This document shows, one piece after another, positions 44,463 to 54,402 of a stretch of 64,000 bases of DNA. Origin of the DNA: Pomphorhynchus laevis (lineage: Eukaryota > Acanthocephala > Palaeacanthocephala > Echinorhynchida > Pomphorhynchidae); NCBI GenBank assembly GCA_012934845.2, contig WNNJ02001381.1, forward strand, positions 1 through 64,000, in the 5' to 3' direction. The notes beneath the pieces are model-generated. The model saw nothing but the letters and a program-made list of their open reading frames with translations, made no database searches and was not told the DNA's origin. A program made the position numbers and the translations under genes. How positions within the stretch are numbered: position 1 is the stretch's first letter; each line of letters begins with the position of its first letter.

Positions 44463-44527
44463 GGCCCCGCTGCTATGTTGGGTAGAGGAGTTAGGGGCCG
44501 AAACCTGATAGCATAGCAGTTCCTCCT
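44463..44527 (+). ncRNA. Naiad 3' UTR interlocked RNA fold
   Basis: Three helices in the order A-B-C-A'-B'-C': GGCCCC 44463-44468 with GGGGCC 44494-44499; CTGCTATG 44470-44477 with CATAGCAG 44512-44519; AGGAG 44486-44490 with CTCCT 44523-44527. GAAACCTGATAG lies between A' and B'. Copy 2 has the same elements at 54092-54156, and the old copy at 14394-14458 keeps all three pairings through G-T wobbles. Confidence 0.7.
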
Positions 44528-44763
44528 GATGATCTCTCATTCTTATTCTGATACAACGTCTGTTATTTATTAGTCAATTCATAATAATGACGTTTATTTT
44601 AAATTTTATTTTTTATTTTATTTTTTTAACTTGATTTAAATTATAGAAAATCTAAAAACAATTTTTAATTTTATTATTTAATTATTAAATTTTGATTTAG
44701 CATTATTATGTTTTGTTTATTTTATAATTATATTAAATACGTAGACTCAGTTAGCTGATTTAA

Positions 44764-46640
44764 TTGATCACTTATCATCCATCTTTTGAAATATCCACTT
44801 TCGTGTCTAAAGTTAGAAAGTCTTACGTAAAATTTGCATACGCCCATATGATATATCTAATTTTTGCTGAATCATCTAGCTTCATAGTTGAGTTATCCTC
44901 TAAGTGTACTATTTAGCATTTTTATCGACCATGACATTATAATCAACTCTAGTAAATGTTTTCCTATAAGACCAGTTAAATGTATGATATACTTTTGCTA
45001 CTCTATTTGTAATAATGACGTCGATCCTACTATAACTTATATAGATTTAGGAGTTTAAATTTAGAGCATTGGAAACCCTCTTTATAGTAGCAATATTCCG
45101 TGTCTATGGAATATATGGAATATTGTCAATATTCCGTTTATTCTGTGTGTATTAGGTAATCACCTCGCGGGGCCATATTGTGATTTATTCCAAATGTCCT
45201 TAAATTCCTGTACTGTTCCTGATGACTAGCGTTTAGTTATTATTGTTCCTATTCATAAGAAAGGCGATAGGTTGAATTTCAATATCTACAGACCGATTAG
45301 TCTAACGAGTCACATAAGCAAGATCTTAGCGCGAGTTGTGCATATTAGAATAATTTCATATTTAAACAAGTATAACCTTCTAGGTTCCGAACAGCATGGT
45401 TTCAGAAAAGGCAGATTTTGTCTATCAAATATTTTCTGTGCACGTGAGGCTTGGGTATACTTGATATCTACTGGGCACTGTGAGATGCTATATTCTTTGA
45501 CTTGAGCCGGATATTTGATTGAGTAGCTCATTCCCTACTAAACTACGTATTAATTTCTTACGACATTCACCTCAGTGTTGTTGGTTTGGTCAACAATTTC
45601 CTTAGTGATCATCAATTATGTGTCCGTATTGGTGAAAGCCTATCTGACCCTAGAGATTTAAATACCGGTGTTCTTCAAGGTACAGTGTCGGGACCTCTCT
45701 TATTTACAATTTTTGTTGACTCCTTGTTGCATAAAATTAATTGTGGATTTCTTGCGTACACTGATGATCTGAAAATATGGGCCAAAATTGTTTCATTAGC
45801 TGACCGTGTGAAATTTCAGATGGAAGTTAATAAAATTTATGAATGGAGTTGTCATACTGGGTTATTGATAAACGTATCGAAATGTGCTTACATTCGCTTT
45901 GGAAGGTATTCACTTATATCGTCATATATGCTAGGGTTACAAGAGATCGAAACAGTTGTGAGTGTTTGGGATTTGGGAATAATTTGGGATCGGACCTTGA
46001 GAACTAGAGTTGACACTGATTGGAAATGTGCTGAAGCTAAGAGGAAACTTAACATTATTAAGGATGTTCTTTCGCACCTATCACCTTCATGCTTTGGGGT
46101 ATTATATAAAATCTAGTACGTTCTCATTTAGAAAACACTATCCAAGCAAATTTTCCAATTACCAAGGGTGAGGTTAACAGTTTAGAGTGTATTCTACGAT
46201 GTGGTAGTAAATTATGCACTGAAATTTTAAATCTGAACTACTGACAGCGCCTATTCGCGGTGAATGTTAATAGTGTATGTTGCAGGTTAATGTACCTAGA
46301 TACGTTAGCCATGTACTTTATGGTGAAGGGAGTTGACGGGCATCCACAACAATATGTGGTAACAAATAGAAGACGGTGTCACAGGGGCACTCGTTTCATC
46401 TAATGAATTGTGGACATGGATCCAGTAACACATCCTCTCGATGATCTCACAGAACATTACGAGCTTGTAACGGTCTTCCTTACGATATGGTTGCACTGCC
46501 TGTGACTAGTTTTCGAAGGGATGTTCTTAATTATTGTAGCAGCCCGTGTATTCGAGTATCGTTTTACTTTTGATTTTATTTTATTTTGTGATCGAGTAAA
46601 TAACCTCTGTGGGTCAAACTCTGCATTGTAATAATATTGT
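44764..46640 (+). pseudogene. CR1-like LINE O, RT region, decayed
   Basis: 44764-45170 has no readable frame. 45170-46120: VIIVPIHKKGDRLNFNIYRP, SLTSHISKILARVV, HGFRKGRFCLSNIFCAREAW, TGVLQGTVSGPLLFTIF, LAYTDDLKIWAKI (YADD changed to YTDD) and LLINVSKCAYIRFG. Motif A (IDFSxAFD) is degraded near 45495-45530. CR1-like C-terminal sequence continues, broken, to about 46560. At least six breaks. It could belong to LINE N, but I cannot prove continuity. Confidence 0.7.
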
Positions 46641-47299
46641 CTCTAAGAGCACGAGGATGTTGATTTTAAAAATATCGTTTTAGGATATTGTCCACAAGAA
46701 GTCCCAATTCTTTTTAGCGGATTTCTACCGCTCCATATCGAATTTGTTCACTCGTACGACTTTCATGTTCATTGAAATAGTTGCGATTTCTAGAATATAT
46801 TAAACGGCGAACTTCTAAGTTATCTTTTGGTATCGGGCGCTATATGTACTGATCACGCCTTAAACAATTGGGTTGGTTTATATATTTTAAATCAATCATG
46901 TAGCAAATTATCAAAAACTATCATATTTCACGACAAATCACGCCTATTTAAATTAACTGGATTATATTGTGCAAATCGACGATCTGTCACGCTTTAAAAA
47001 TGAGTTGTGGAAATGACTGTGCCTTGTATTGACATTTTTATTTAAGTCAGTTAATATTCTTACAATTGAACGGATAAAACAGCCTTTGGCTAACACCTTT
47101 TAACTAAATTATAATTGATAATATGTATTACTTAAGAGCAGTTCCTTTGTATCAACAGCAAGGAAAATGTCATATCAGAACCAAGTAAAATCATCTATTA
47201 TTATATATCGCAATATGTAGAACTAGTACGAATGTTACTTAAAATATTGACAATAATCATGAACATATAGCGAAAATATGATTGTATCACAACAGGGAA
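46641..47299. other. AT-rich spacer, nothing recognised
   Basis: No coding frame, no obvious repeat and no similarity that I can see to other parts of the window. Confidence 0.5.
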
Positions 47300-47745
47300 A
47301 AAGAAACATCGAGTGATAATATGAAAGAAACATCGAATGTAGACATCCATTTATTTACAACACATACAGCGCCGTTTATTGCATTTTGTGGATCTGTCTG
47401 AAGTTGATTTGTTAAAACTTGTGTTAATAGGTCGTAGTTTACTATTTTTAACATATCTTTCAAAGTTTTTGTATATTTAAAATATATGCTTGGTGTTTTT
47501 ATGCCGTTCTTTAGTTCATATGGTAATTTATTAATTGAATATTTAATATCCGTAGGTAGATTACGTAATAATGGGTGAAATTCAAAACATAATATTAGCG
47601 TATCTATGCCCCTTAGATTTTTTCTTTAGCAGAGATTCTCGACTATGACAGCTGATATGCTCCAGATTTTTGTAGATTTGTTTAGAAAGGTAACCGCGTC
47701 TCACAAGGTGTTCTCTATTCTTCCATAGGTGTAATGTACGTTTCC
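47300..47745 (-). mobile_element. PLE linker fragment, decayed
   Basis: The minus strand reads LPTDIKYSINKLPYELKNGI and TPSIYFKYTKTLKDM, parallel to LPSDIKNAINKLPPELKSEI and FPKIYYRYTKRLKKH at 292-957. So this is the same PLE family, region between RT and nuclease. The Cys cluster after it is degraded. No nuclease follows. Confidence 0.65.
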
Positions 47746-47756
47746 TGTGGTCATTT

Positions 47757-48204
47757 GTGATCTTGCAAATACGAGCAGCTTCTGTTTTTATTAATGATTA
47801 CCTATCATCCAGAATCATGGTTTCAACCCTAAGAAATAAACTTAAAGTCAACGACCCATCCAAGAGACGCTTCTATCTGCTAAGAAAGATTCACAAATCT
47901 GTAACGCTTGTCCCTAGTAAACCAATTGTAAGCAATACCGAAGCTATTTCAGAACCATTGTTACGTTATCTACACAAAGGCACTACTTAAATATGTGTCA
48001 TCATATATAGAAAGTACGTATGATTTTTTAAGAGAGTTTTCGAACAATGATAGTGTGTTTCCATCAAACATAAGGCTAGCAACATTTGATGTTGAGAGCT
48101 TATATACAAACATTAAACAAAAACGAGGAACACACCCTTGTCGTTACTTTATGAAAGTAGATAAATGGGATGAAGAAAACATAAATCTGATAACTGACAT
48201 ATAA
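47757..48204 (+). mobile_element. PLE RT N-terminal fragment
   Basis: Plus strand: RRFYLLRKIHKSVTLVPSKP, IVSNTEAISEPLLRYLHKG, then after a frame change YIESTYDFLREFSNND and ATFDVESLYTNIKQK, the PLE motif A. Points away from the linker fragment at 47300-47745. Cut before motif B. Element D lies downstream. Confidence 0.75.
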
Positions 48205-48279
48205 TTATTAATTCTAAAGAATAACATTCAAATTTAGAAATAAAACATATTATCAGATGTCAGAAACCGTGATGGGCAC

Positions 48280-48823
48280 ACCATCACGTTGTCGGATTCA
48301 CTGCTAGCAGGCTGATTACTTTGGAGAAGGATCCTGGTGTCCGGCCAATCGGAATGTGCGACGTACCTCGACGAATACTTGGCAAGACTATTCTTGAACT
48401 CATAGACGACCACCTACAACACGTCGCTGGTGTCACACAACTATGTGCAGAGCAGAAATGTGGAACTGAATTCGTCATTCACTCGCCACGGAAGCGATTT
48501 CAAGAGCGCGCAAGTTCCTGCATTTTGATAGTAGACCAAAGAATACGTTTAACTTAATAAATAGGCAGATAGCATTGACCAACATGCCGCTCATATGTCC
48601 CGCGCTTTCAACTAGTCTATCTAACTTGTAAGGGGAAGGATGTCTTTTGGCTATTAAGGAAGAAATTTGGACTTCTGACGAAGATTTCACTCAGGGTGAT
48701 CCTTTAGCAATGGCCGCCTTCGCTACCGCGTCTCTACCGCTTATTGCGCGAATTCAAACTCAAATTTTCTCGATTGAACAAAAATGGTATGCGGATGATG
48801 CCAATTTCGTTGGAACCGTCGAA
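48280..48823 (+). pseudogene. CysN-RT-REL element, copy D, RT fragment
   Basis: ASRLITLEKDPGVRPIGMCD, VPRRILGKTILELIDDHLQ, GVTQLCAEQKCGTEFVIHS, then FTQGDPLAMAAFATASLPLI and KWYADDANFVGTVEDFQ. The two halves match copies B and C. Motif A is damaged (ILIVDQRIRLT in place of LLxDAxNAFN). It ends exactly at the palindrome at 48824-48873. Confidence 0.75.
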
Positions 48824-48873
48824 GACTTTCAGTCACCATGTCACTTCTAGACGTGACATGGTGACTGAAAGTC
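48824..48873. repeat. perfect 20-bp-arm palindrome
   Basis: GACTTTCAGTCACCATGTCA (48824-48843) is exactly reverse-complemented at 48854-48873 around a 10-nt centre containing TCTAGA. It starts at the last coding base shared with element D. Confidence 0.95.
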
Positions 48874-49326
48874 GTGAATCGAAGTCCAGTCTATCAAGCA
48901 ACACCATTTAGTATAAATGCCGTATTTCGTAAGAAATCCTGGACCGTTGTTTACTCAGCACATCCGTGCACTACTATTATACCTGCCGCATCCATTTAGG
49001 ATCCAACGAGTGCAGCGACAATTCAGCAACAACCTCTGCCTAGTGTTTAAGGATGGTCCGCACAGCAATTCGATCTGGTTAAGAGCGTAAGCCTCAGACA
49101 ATTAAACAAAGTGTCGGAAACGCCTTTAATCACAATGTCACACAGGCAACCGAAACGACCAGTGTGTACCTCATTCTACTAATGAGTGTTGCCGGGTACT
49201 CATCATTTCGATGCTGAAGTGGTCGTCTAGAAGTGACACGGTGACTGAAAGTCGTGAATCGAAGTCCAGTCTATCAAGCAACACCATTTAGTATAAATGC
49301 CGTATTTCGTAAGAAATCCTGAACCG

Positions 49327-49330
<4 letters not shown>
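48854..49330 (+). repeat. about 97-bp direct repeat pair
   Basis: 48854-48951 and about 49233-49330 are nearly identical, running from TGACATGGTGACTGAAAGTC to AATCCTGGACCGTTG. The second copy is followed at once by the (AT)n tract at 49331. The 280 bp between them has no recognised feature. Confidence 0.9.

Positions 49331-49412
<82 letters not shown>
49331..49412. repeat. (AT)n microsatellite
   Basis: About 41 uninterrupted AT units. Confidence 0.97.
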
Positions 49413-49414
<2 letters not shown>

Positions 49415-49484
49415 TGAAGGAAGGATTCTGTAGCTGGTTTTCAATGCGAAAGTCACCTCGTGTGACCTAGCAACTATTCGTTAC

Positions 49485-49549
49485 ATAAATAAGAATCCAT
49501 CAAAGGATCACCAGTCCCGATTCCAATCGATCTTCATGATCTCATACGA

Positions 49550-49632
<83 letters not shown>

Positions 49633-49731
49633 TAGTTGCTAGGTCACACAAGGTGTGATTTAGCAACACAAACAAGCATCCATCAAAGGATCACCAGTCC
49701 CGATTTCAATCGATCTTCATGATCTCATACA
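49485..49731 (+). repeat. direct repeats around an (AT)n tract
   Basis: A 58-bp unit (CATCCATCAAAGGATCACCA through TCATGATCTCATAC) occurs at about 49494-49546 and 49676-49730. Short inverted copies of GTGACCTAGCAACTATTC lie at 49459-49476 and 49630-49647. An (AT)n tract at 49554-49629 lies between the two units. Confidence 0.85.
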
Positions 49732-49880
49732 ATATATATAAATATAAATATACATATATATTTTTATATATATTGCGATGTATTAAGCTGCGATCCGGGA
49801 TCTAATATAGATTCGTCCATATATTTACAGAGTAAAATTTTGTGAATCGGTAAAGACCAAAAACAATATAATTTATTTTA

Positions 49881-49911
49881 ACGTTTCGTCCCTTACTAGC
49901 ACTTCTTCAGA
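49881..49911 (-). ncRNA. hammerhead-like motif, left arm
   Basis: The minus strand reads CTGAAGAAGTGC...GGGACGAAACGT, fitting CUGANGA (N at position 7), a weak stem II and GAAAC. Mirror copy at 49992-50022. Confidence 0.45.
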
Positions 49912-49991
49912 ACAATTGTATGTTTATTAGAAACCGAAAATTTTTTTAAGATTTTTAAATTTTTTCAACTTCTTCAGAACATACAATTGTT

Positions 49992-50022
49992 CTGAAGAAG
50001 TGCTAGTAAGGGACGAAACGTT
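49992..50022 (+). ncRNA. hammerhead-like motif, right arm
   Basis: CTGAAGA, then AGTGCTAGTAAGGGAC, then GAAACGTT. The conserved core boxes are present. Stem II would be only 2-3 bp, so activity is doubtful. Confidence 0.45.
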
Positions 50023-50076
50023 AAAATAAATTATATTGTTTTTGGTCTTTACCGGTTCACAAAATTTTACTCTGAA

Positions 50077-50080
<4 letters not shown>

Positions 50081-50158
<78 letters not shown>
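50081..50158. repeat. (TA)n microsatellite
   Basis: 39 uninterrupted TA units between a PLE terminal repeat and a PLE endonuclease fragment. Confidence 0.97.
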
Positions 50159-50159
<1 letters not shown>

Positions 50160-50161
<2 letters not shown>

Positions 50162-50850
50162 TTGTGTTAGAAAAACCAGCTAAGTCCGGAAATTTTTTTT
50201 ATAACGTTTCGAATTTCTTTTTCAAATCTAGAACAAAGATACACACCAGTTAGCAAAAGTCAGTAAAAAACAATAAAAATCATTTTATAATTAGAAAAAA
50301 ATGTTTTATCCACCCATTTATAACAATGATCCTTGTTTATTTCAGGACATTTATCTAGCATTAGTTGTCCAAGCCATCGCTGTTCATTTAATTTGCGTTG
50401 CTTGTTTTTTAGTTGATCTGTCCAAATAATGACATTGTTGAAGCAGTCAGTGTTGACATTGTGATGTAAGCAATGTTGTACGACAGCGTCTTGCATAGCA
50501 TTTCCTTTTTTGACGTCAGCTCGTCGGTTATTTAAGCGTTCACTTAAAGAGCGACTAGTTTTACCTACGTATTGTGCAGGGCACTTTGAACAGTTACCAA
50601 TGTAGATAATTTCGCGAGTAGCACAATTGGCTGGTTTCTTAATTGTATACTTCAAGCCAGTAACATTGCTTTTAAACCTTTTGTCTCCATTTATATGATC
50701 ACAGCATTTACAGCGTGGTCTATTGCATTTATGACTACCTTTACCAGGAACTACAATATCGTTAAAAGTGTTATTCTGTTTACCTGTTTTTATGAGATGT
50801 TTCTTAATTTTATTTCCCGATTTGTAAACAAATTGTAAACAAATTGACCT
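50160..50850 (-). mobile_element. PLE fragment with GIY-YIG endonuclease
   Basis: The minus-strand frame (about 50850 to 50262) reads IVVPGKGSHKCNRPRCKCCD (Cys cluster), then EIIYIGNCSKCPAQYVGKTS, RSLSERLNNRRADV and QRWLGQLMLDKCPEINKDH. The GIY and YIG halves and the catalytic Arg are visible. The frame looks open for about 195 codons, so the nuclease is well preserved even though the RT is missing. The hammerhead-like motif (minus, 50204-50225) lies just downstream of its stop. Confidence 0.8.
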
Positions 50851-50945
50851 GTAAATTTGTAAATTTACAAATGTAAATTTAAATTTGTAAATTTACATTT
50901 GTAAATTGAGAGAGGTCAATTTGTAAACAAATTGACCTCTGTCAG
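50823..50945. repeat. nested AT palindrome
   Basis: TTTGTAAACAAATTGACCT at the left is mirrored by AGGTCAATTTGTAAACAAAT at the right. Between them are repeated AAATTTGTAAATTTACAAAT-type palindromes. It could fold as one long hairpin. It separates the PLE nuclease from the 5' flank of Naiad copy 2. Confidence 0.75.
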
Positions 50946-51298
50946 AAATACTGAAACTATGTATTATTGGTTACGACTTTACTATTATTTTTTCTTATTT
51001 TCAAACAAGCATGAATTATTAATTCTTAAAAAAGGAAGAAGTTTGCATCCCAAGGTGTTTACACTTTAAAATGTAAACTGCTTCACGTGATCACGTTTAA
51101 GAGACCAGGTAATGGCCAATAGCTAGGTCGCGTAGCGCGTGGAGTGAAGGTGGTAGATCTTTATAGATCTTGTTCCAGCCTGCAACCGCCTTAAGCAGGC
51201 AGCCCCCTGTCACATGCTGCTGGATGGCCCGTTGTAAGTTTAGTCTGAGTCAACTAAACTAGGTGGCGACACCGAAAAAGCAACGTTAAAAATTATGA
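50946..51298. other. 5' flank or 5' UTR of Naiad copy 2
   Basis: More GC-rich than anything near it (51060-51290). Contains AGATCTTTATAGATCT, CTGCAACCGCCTTAAGCAGGC and TAGTCTGAGTCAACTAA, all short self-complementary words. Stops in all frames. It may be the element's structured 5' leader, absent from truncated copy 1. I could not match it to a known ribozyme. Confidence 0.4.
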
Positions 51299-51310
51299 CT
51301 TAAAAGTTAC

Positions 51311-54024
51311 ATGTACTCAACCAGACTGGAAAAATACTTAAGTACTAATGATTTCAATTTTAGATCTTTTAAATGTAACAGAAAAAATTGTATAGTTTGT
51401 GATGTTATAAATAATAATAATTGTATCGTAAGTAATACGACAAACAAATGTTTTTCATTAAATATTAATAATAATTGTAACTGCAATACCGCAGGTGTAG
51501 TGTATCTTATACAATGCACATGTGGATTGCAATATATAGGAAAAACATATCAAATGTTAAAAACTAGGTTTAGGCAACACATATATAATATACAGCATAA
51601 TAGTCAAACTATATTTCATAAACATGTGAGATTAATAGGACATGATATTAAAAACTGTAAATTATTTATTTTAGAACATATTATCGAAGAAAACATTTCA
51701 ATATTAAATCAAAAACTATTAGAAAAAGAAGATTTTTGGATTAAAACGCTTAATTCCATGTACCCATTAGGATTGAATGATGCGGTACAAGGAATTGGCA
51801 GAAGTAGTATAATACATAATAAACAACTATATTATAATAATCCGGTTAAACGCAAACCAAGAAGTCATGTTGATTAAAGGGAATAGGAAAAATAGAGTTA
51901 AAAATATTAAAAAAGATATGTATATAAATGAACAATTAGAAATATTAAAACAACTTTTAAGTGATAATAAGCTAAATGATCTTTATGTAAATATAAGAAG
52001 TTTTTCTAAAGATATCATATGTTCAATAAATCAAAAATTAATTAACGACTATGATAGGCTAAGTTGTATAATAGACAGTTATTGTAATACAAAATACTAT
52101 AATCATACAATAAATGTAAATAATAACAATAGAAAATATACATTAACCATAAACTTCATTAATAAATGTATAGATAACATAAATATAGCCGGACTTTTAA
52201 ATAATTCTAAAAGTAAAGAAATAATAGGGTCAGATTTAAGTAAATATATTCCTAAAATAAGGTATAAACTCCTACCACCATTAGGACGAAAAATTTGTAA
52301 TTATAATAAAGAATTAAAATCAATATGTAACGATAATATTAGAAACATAATTGAAACAGAATGCAATTGTAAAAGTCTTAGGTTTAATAAAATAAATGAA
52401 CATATATGTACCCATAATCTAGAATTAATTGAAAATTGTGAATTAAGAAAGCTGCTATCAAAAGGGTATAAATATAGATTAAATAATAACAACGACAAAA
52501 ATAAAATTTACAATTCGTTATATAATAACTTAAATGATTACTTTAGTAAGCTGATTAATAGTGAAAGCTCGAATATATCTAAGATAAAAATTTGGAAAGA
52601 TTATATATTTGATAAAATTAAAAATAAAATGAAAATAACAAACAATTATAAAAGGAAAGATAAAATTAATAAAGATATGTATAAAGAACTTACTAAATTA
52701 AAGGATAACTATATAATAACAACTATTGATAAAGCTAGTAATAACTTTGTCTTCATATGCAAAAAGCTTTATTATGATATACTAATGAAAGAGGTTAATT
52801 CTAATGATTTAAATGTAAATCCAACATATGAACGTAGTGAGTTGAGTTTAGAAACAATTATTACAAGTCACTGTTCTATAATGGATAAAAAGGGTATAAA
52901 GGTTGAATTAGATAATAAAACTATACCTATATTATATTGGAATCCAAAATTACATAAAAATCCAATAAAACCTAGGTTCATATGTAGTGCGTTTAAATGT
53001 ACATTAAAACCACTTTCTGTCTATATGAATAAAATACTTAAAGTAATTAAAGCACATTTTAAAAAATATTGCAAGGTAATCGAAATTAATACTGGTATAA
53101 AACACTATTTCAGTATTAATTCTACAAAAGAATTTTTAGAACAGACAAAAGGAATAAATTTTCAAAATATAAATACATACGATTTTAGTACGCTTTATAC
53201 AAATCTAGATTTAGTAGATATTGAAGAAGCGTTAGTAAAATTAATTAACCTTATATTCGGAAAAAGATATACATATATATGTTATAATAATTATAACGCC
53301 TATCTAACAAAAATTAAACTATCAAATAAATATAAATATATGGATAAAATTGAATTAATAGAATCCTTAAATATTTTGATAAATCAAAATTATTCAAAAG
53401 TAGGGACATCTGTATTTAGACAAGTAAAAGGTGTTCCAATGGGTGGTAATAGTAGCCCAATTATAGCTGACTTGTTTTTAAGCTTTATAGAATATGAATT
53501 TGTTCATAACTGTGTAAAAACTAAATCTAAACAATATAAATATATGAAATATGTTTCGATACATTGATGATATATGTGTATTTAATTCTAATAATTTTTA
53601 TTTAATTAGTGAGCACATTTATCCAGAAAGCCTTATTCTTAACAAAACCAATATTAATGATAAAGAAGGTGTATATCTAGATATGAACATTAAATTAACA
53701 TTAACTAAAACTACTATTAATTTATATCGTAAAGATGACATATTTAAATTTACAAGAAACATATTTTTGCATGAGCATTCATGCATACCATATAATATAA
53801 AATATAATACATTAAATAATGAAATTTTAAGAATTGCAACAATATGTAATGATATTGGCTTTCTTCAAAATCATTTAAATAATTTAATAGATACATATTT
53901 TAAACTAGGTTACTATAAAAATAACATCAAGCAGAAAATAGTAAAATATATAAATCAACACAATAATATAAAGAATAAATTTAAACTCTTAAGTGGCAAA
54001 TTTTTATGGATGGATAATAAATAA
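51311..54024 (+). pseudogene. Naiad copy 2 GIY-YIG-RT protein, two frame breaks
   Basis: The start at 51311 follows in-frame stops. Residues 20-60 hold a Cys cluster (FKCNRKNCIVCD, then CNCNTAGVVYLIQC). GIY-YIG core: GVVYLIQCTCGLQYIGKT, FRQH and LLEKEDFWIKTLNSMYPLG. A one-base insertion near 51875 (copy 1 lacks it) moves the frame. 51867-53567 then holds the linker and RT: ILYWNPKLHKNPIKPRFICS, YDFSTLYTNLDL, VFRQVKGVPMGGNSSPIIAD. A two-base loss near 53551 separates FRYIDDICVFNSNNF, YPESLILNK and YLDMNIKLTLT (to 54024). About 900 residues in all. Nuclease-before-RT order defines the Naiad/Chlamys type. Confidence 0.85.
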
Positions 54025-54091
54025 TATACTTTGCATTAGAATAAGATACTAGATAGTTATTTCAGAGGAAATACATCATTAGCATGTATTT

Positions 54092-54156
54092 GGCCCCGCT
54101 GCTATGTTGGGTAGAGGAGTTAGGGGCCGAAACCTGATAGCATAGCAGTTCCTCCT
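54092..54156 (+). ncRNA. Naiad 3' UTR interlocked RNA fold, copy 2
   Basis: GGCCCC 54092-54097 with GGGGCC 54123-54128; CTGCTATG 54099-54106 with CATAGCAG 54141-54148; AGGAG 54115-54119 with CTCCT 54152-54156. Identical to copy 1. Confidence 0.7.
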
Positions 54157-54402
54157 GATGATCTCTAATTCTTATTCTGATACAACGTCTGTTATTTATT
54201 AGTCAATTCATAATAATGACGTTTATTTTAAATTTTATTTTTTATTTTTTATTTTTATTTTTTTTAACTTGGTTTAAATTATAGAAAATCTAAAAACAAT
54301 TATTGATTTTATTATTTAATTTTTAAATTTTGATTTAGCATTATTATGTTTTGTTTATTTTATAATTATATTAAATACGTAGACTCAGTTAGCTGATTTA
54401 AT

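Larger units (their letters stand above)
41607..44763 (+). mobile_element. Naiad-type PLE, copy 1
   Basis: A PLE with permuted order: GIY-YIG nuclease N-terminal to the RT, as described for Naiad/Chlamys PLEs. Starts inside the nuclease (CTCGLQYIGKT region), so it is 5'-truncated by about 300 bp against copy 2. It ends at TTAGCTGATTTAATT, the same 3' end as copy 2 (54402). Extremely A-rich sense strand. Contains a nested antisense insert and an (AT)n expansion, listed separately. Confidence 0.88.
49831..50078. repeat. PLE terminal inverted repeat
   Basis: Arms at about 49831-49922 and 49984-50078 are reverse complements, including GGTAAAGACCAAAAACAATA. Both arms hold the hammerhead-like motif. 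A third (AT)n tract (50081-50158) follows directly. Confidence 0.85.
51299..54402 (+). mobile_element. Naiad-type PLE, copy 2, near full length
   Basis: Same element as copy 1 at about 97-98% identity by eye, but with the N-terminus present. Ends at TTAGCTGATTTAATT (54402), directly against a minus-strand PLE RT fragment. Two frame breaks separate it from an intact protein. Confidence 0.88.

Noticed and set aside
44494-44527. Classic hammerhead ribozyme in the Naiad 3' UTR (GGGGCCGAAAC followed by CTGATGA)
   Set aside because: The GAAA and CTGATGA boxes are in the wrong order and too close for the two needed hairpins. The pairing seen is a pseudoknot instead.
49227-49415. Frame with a long YIYIYI run
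   Set aside because: Translation of the (AT)n tract.
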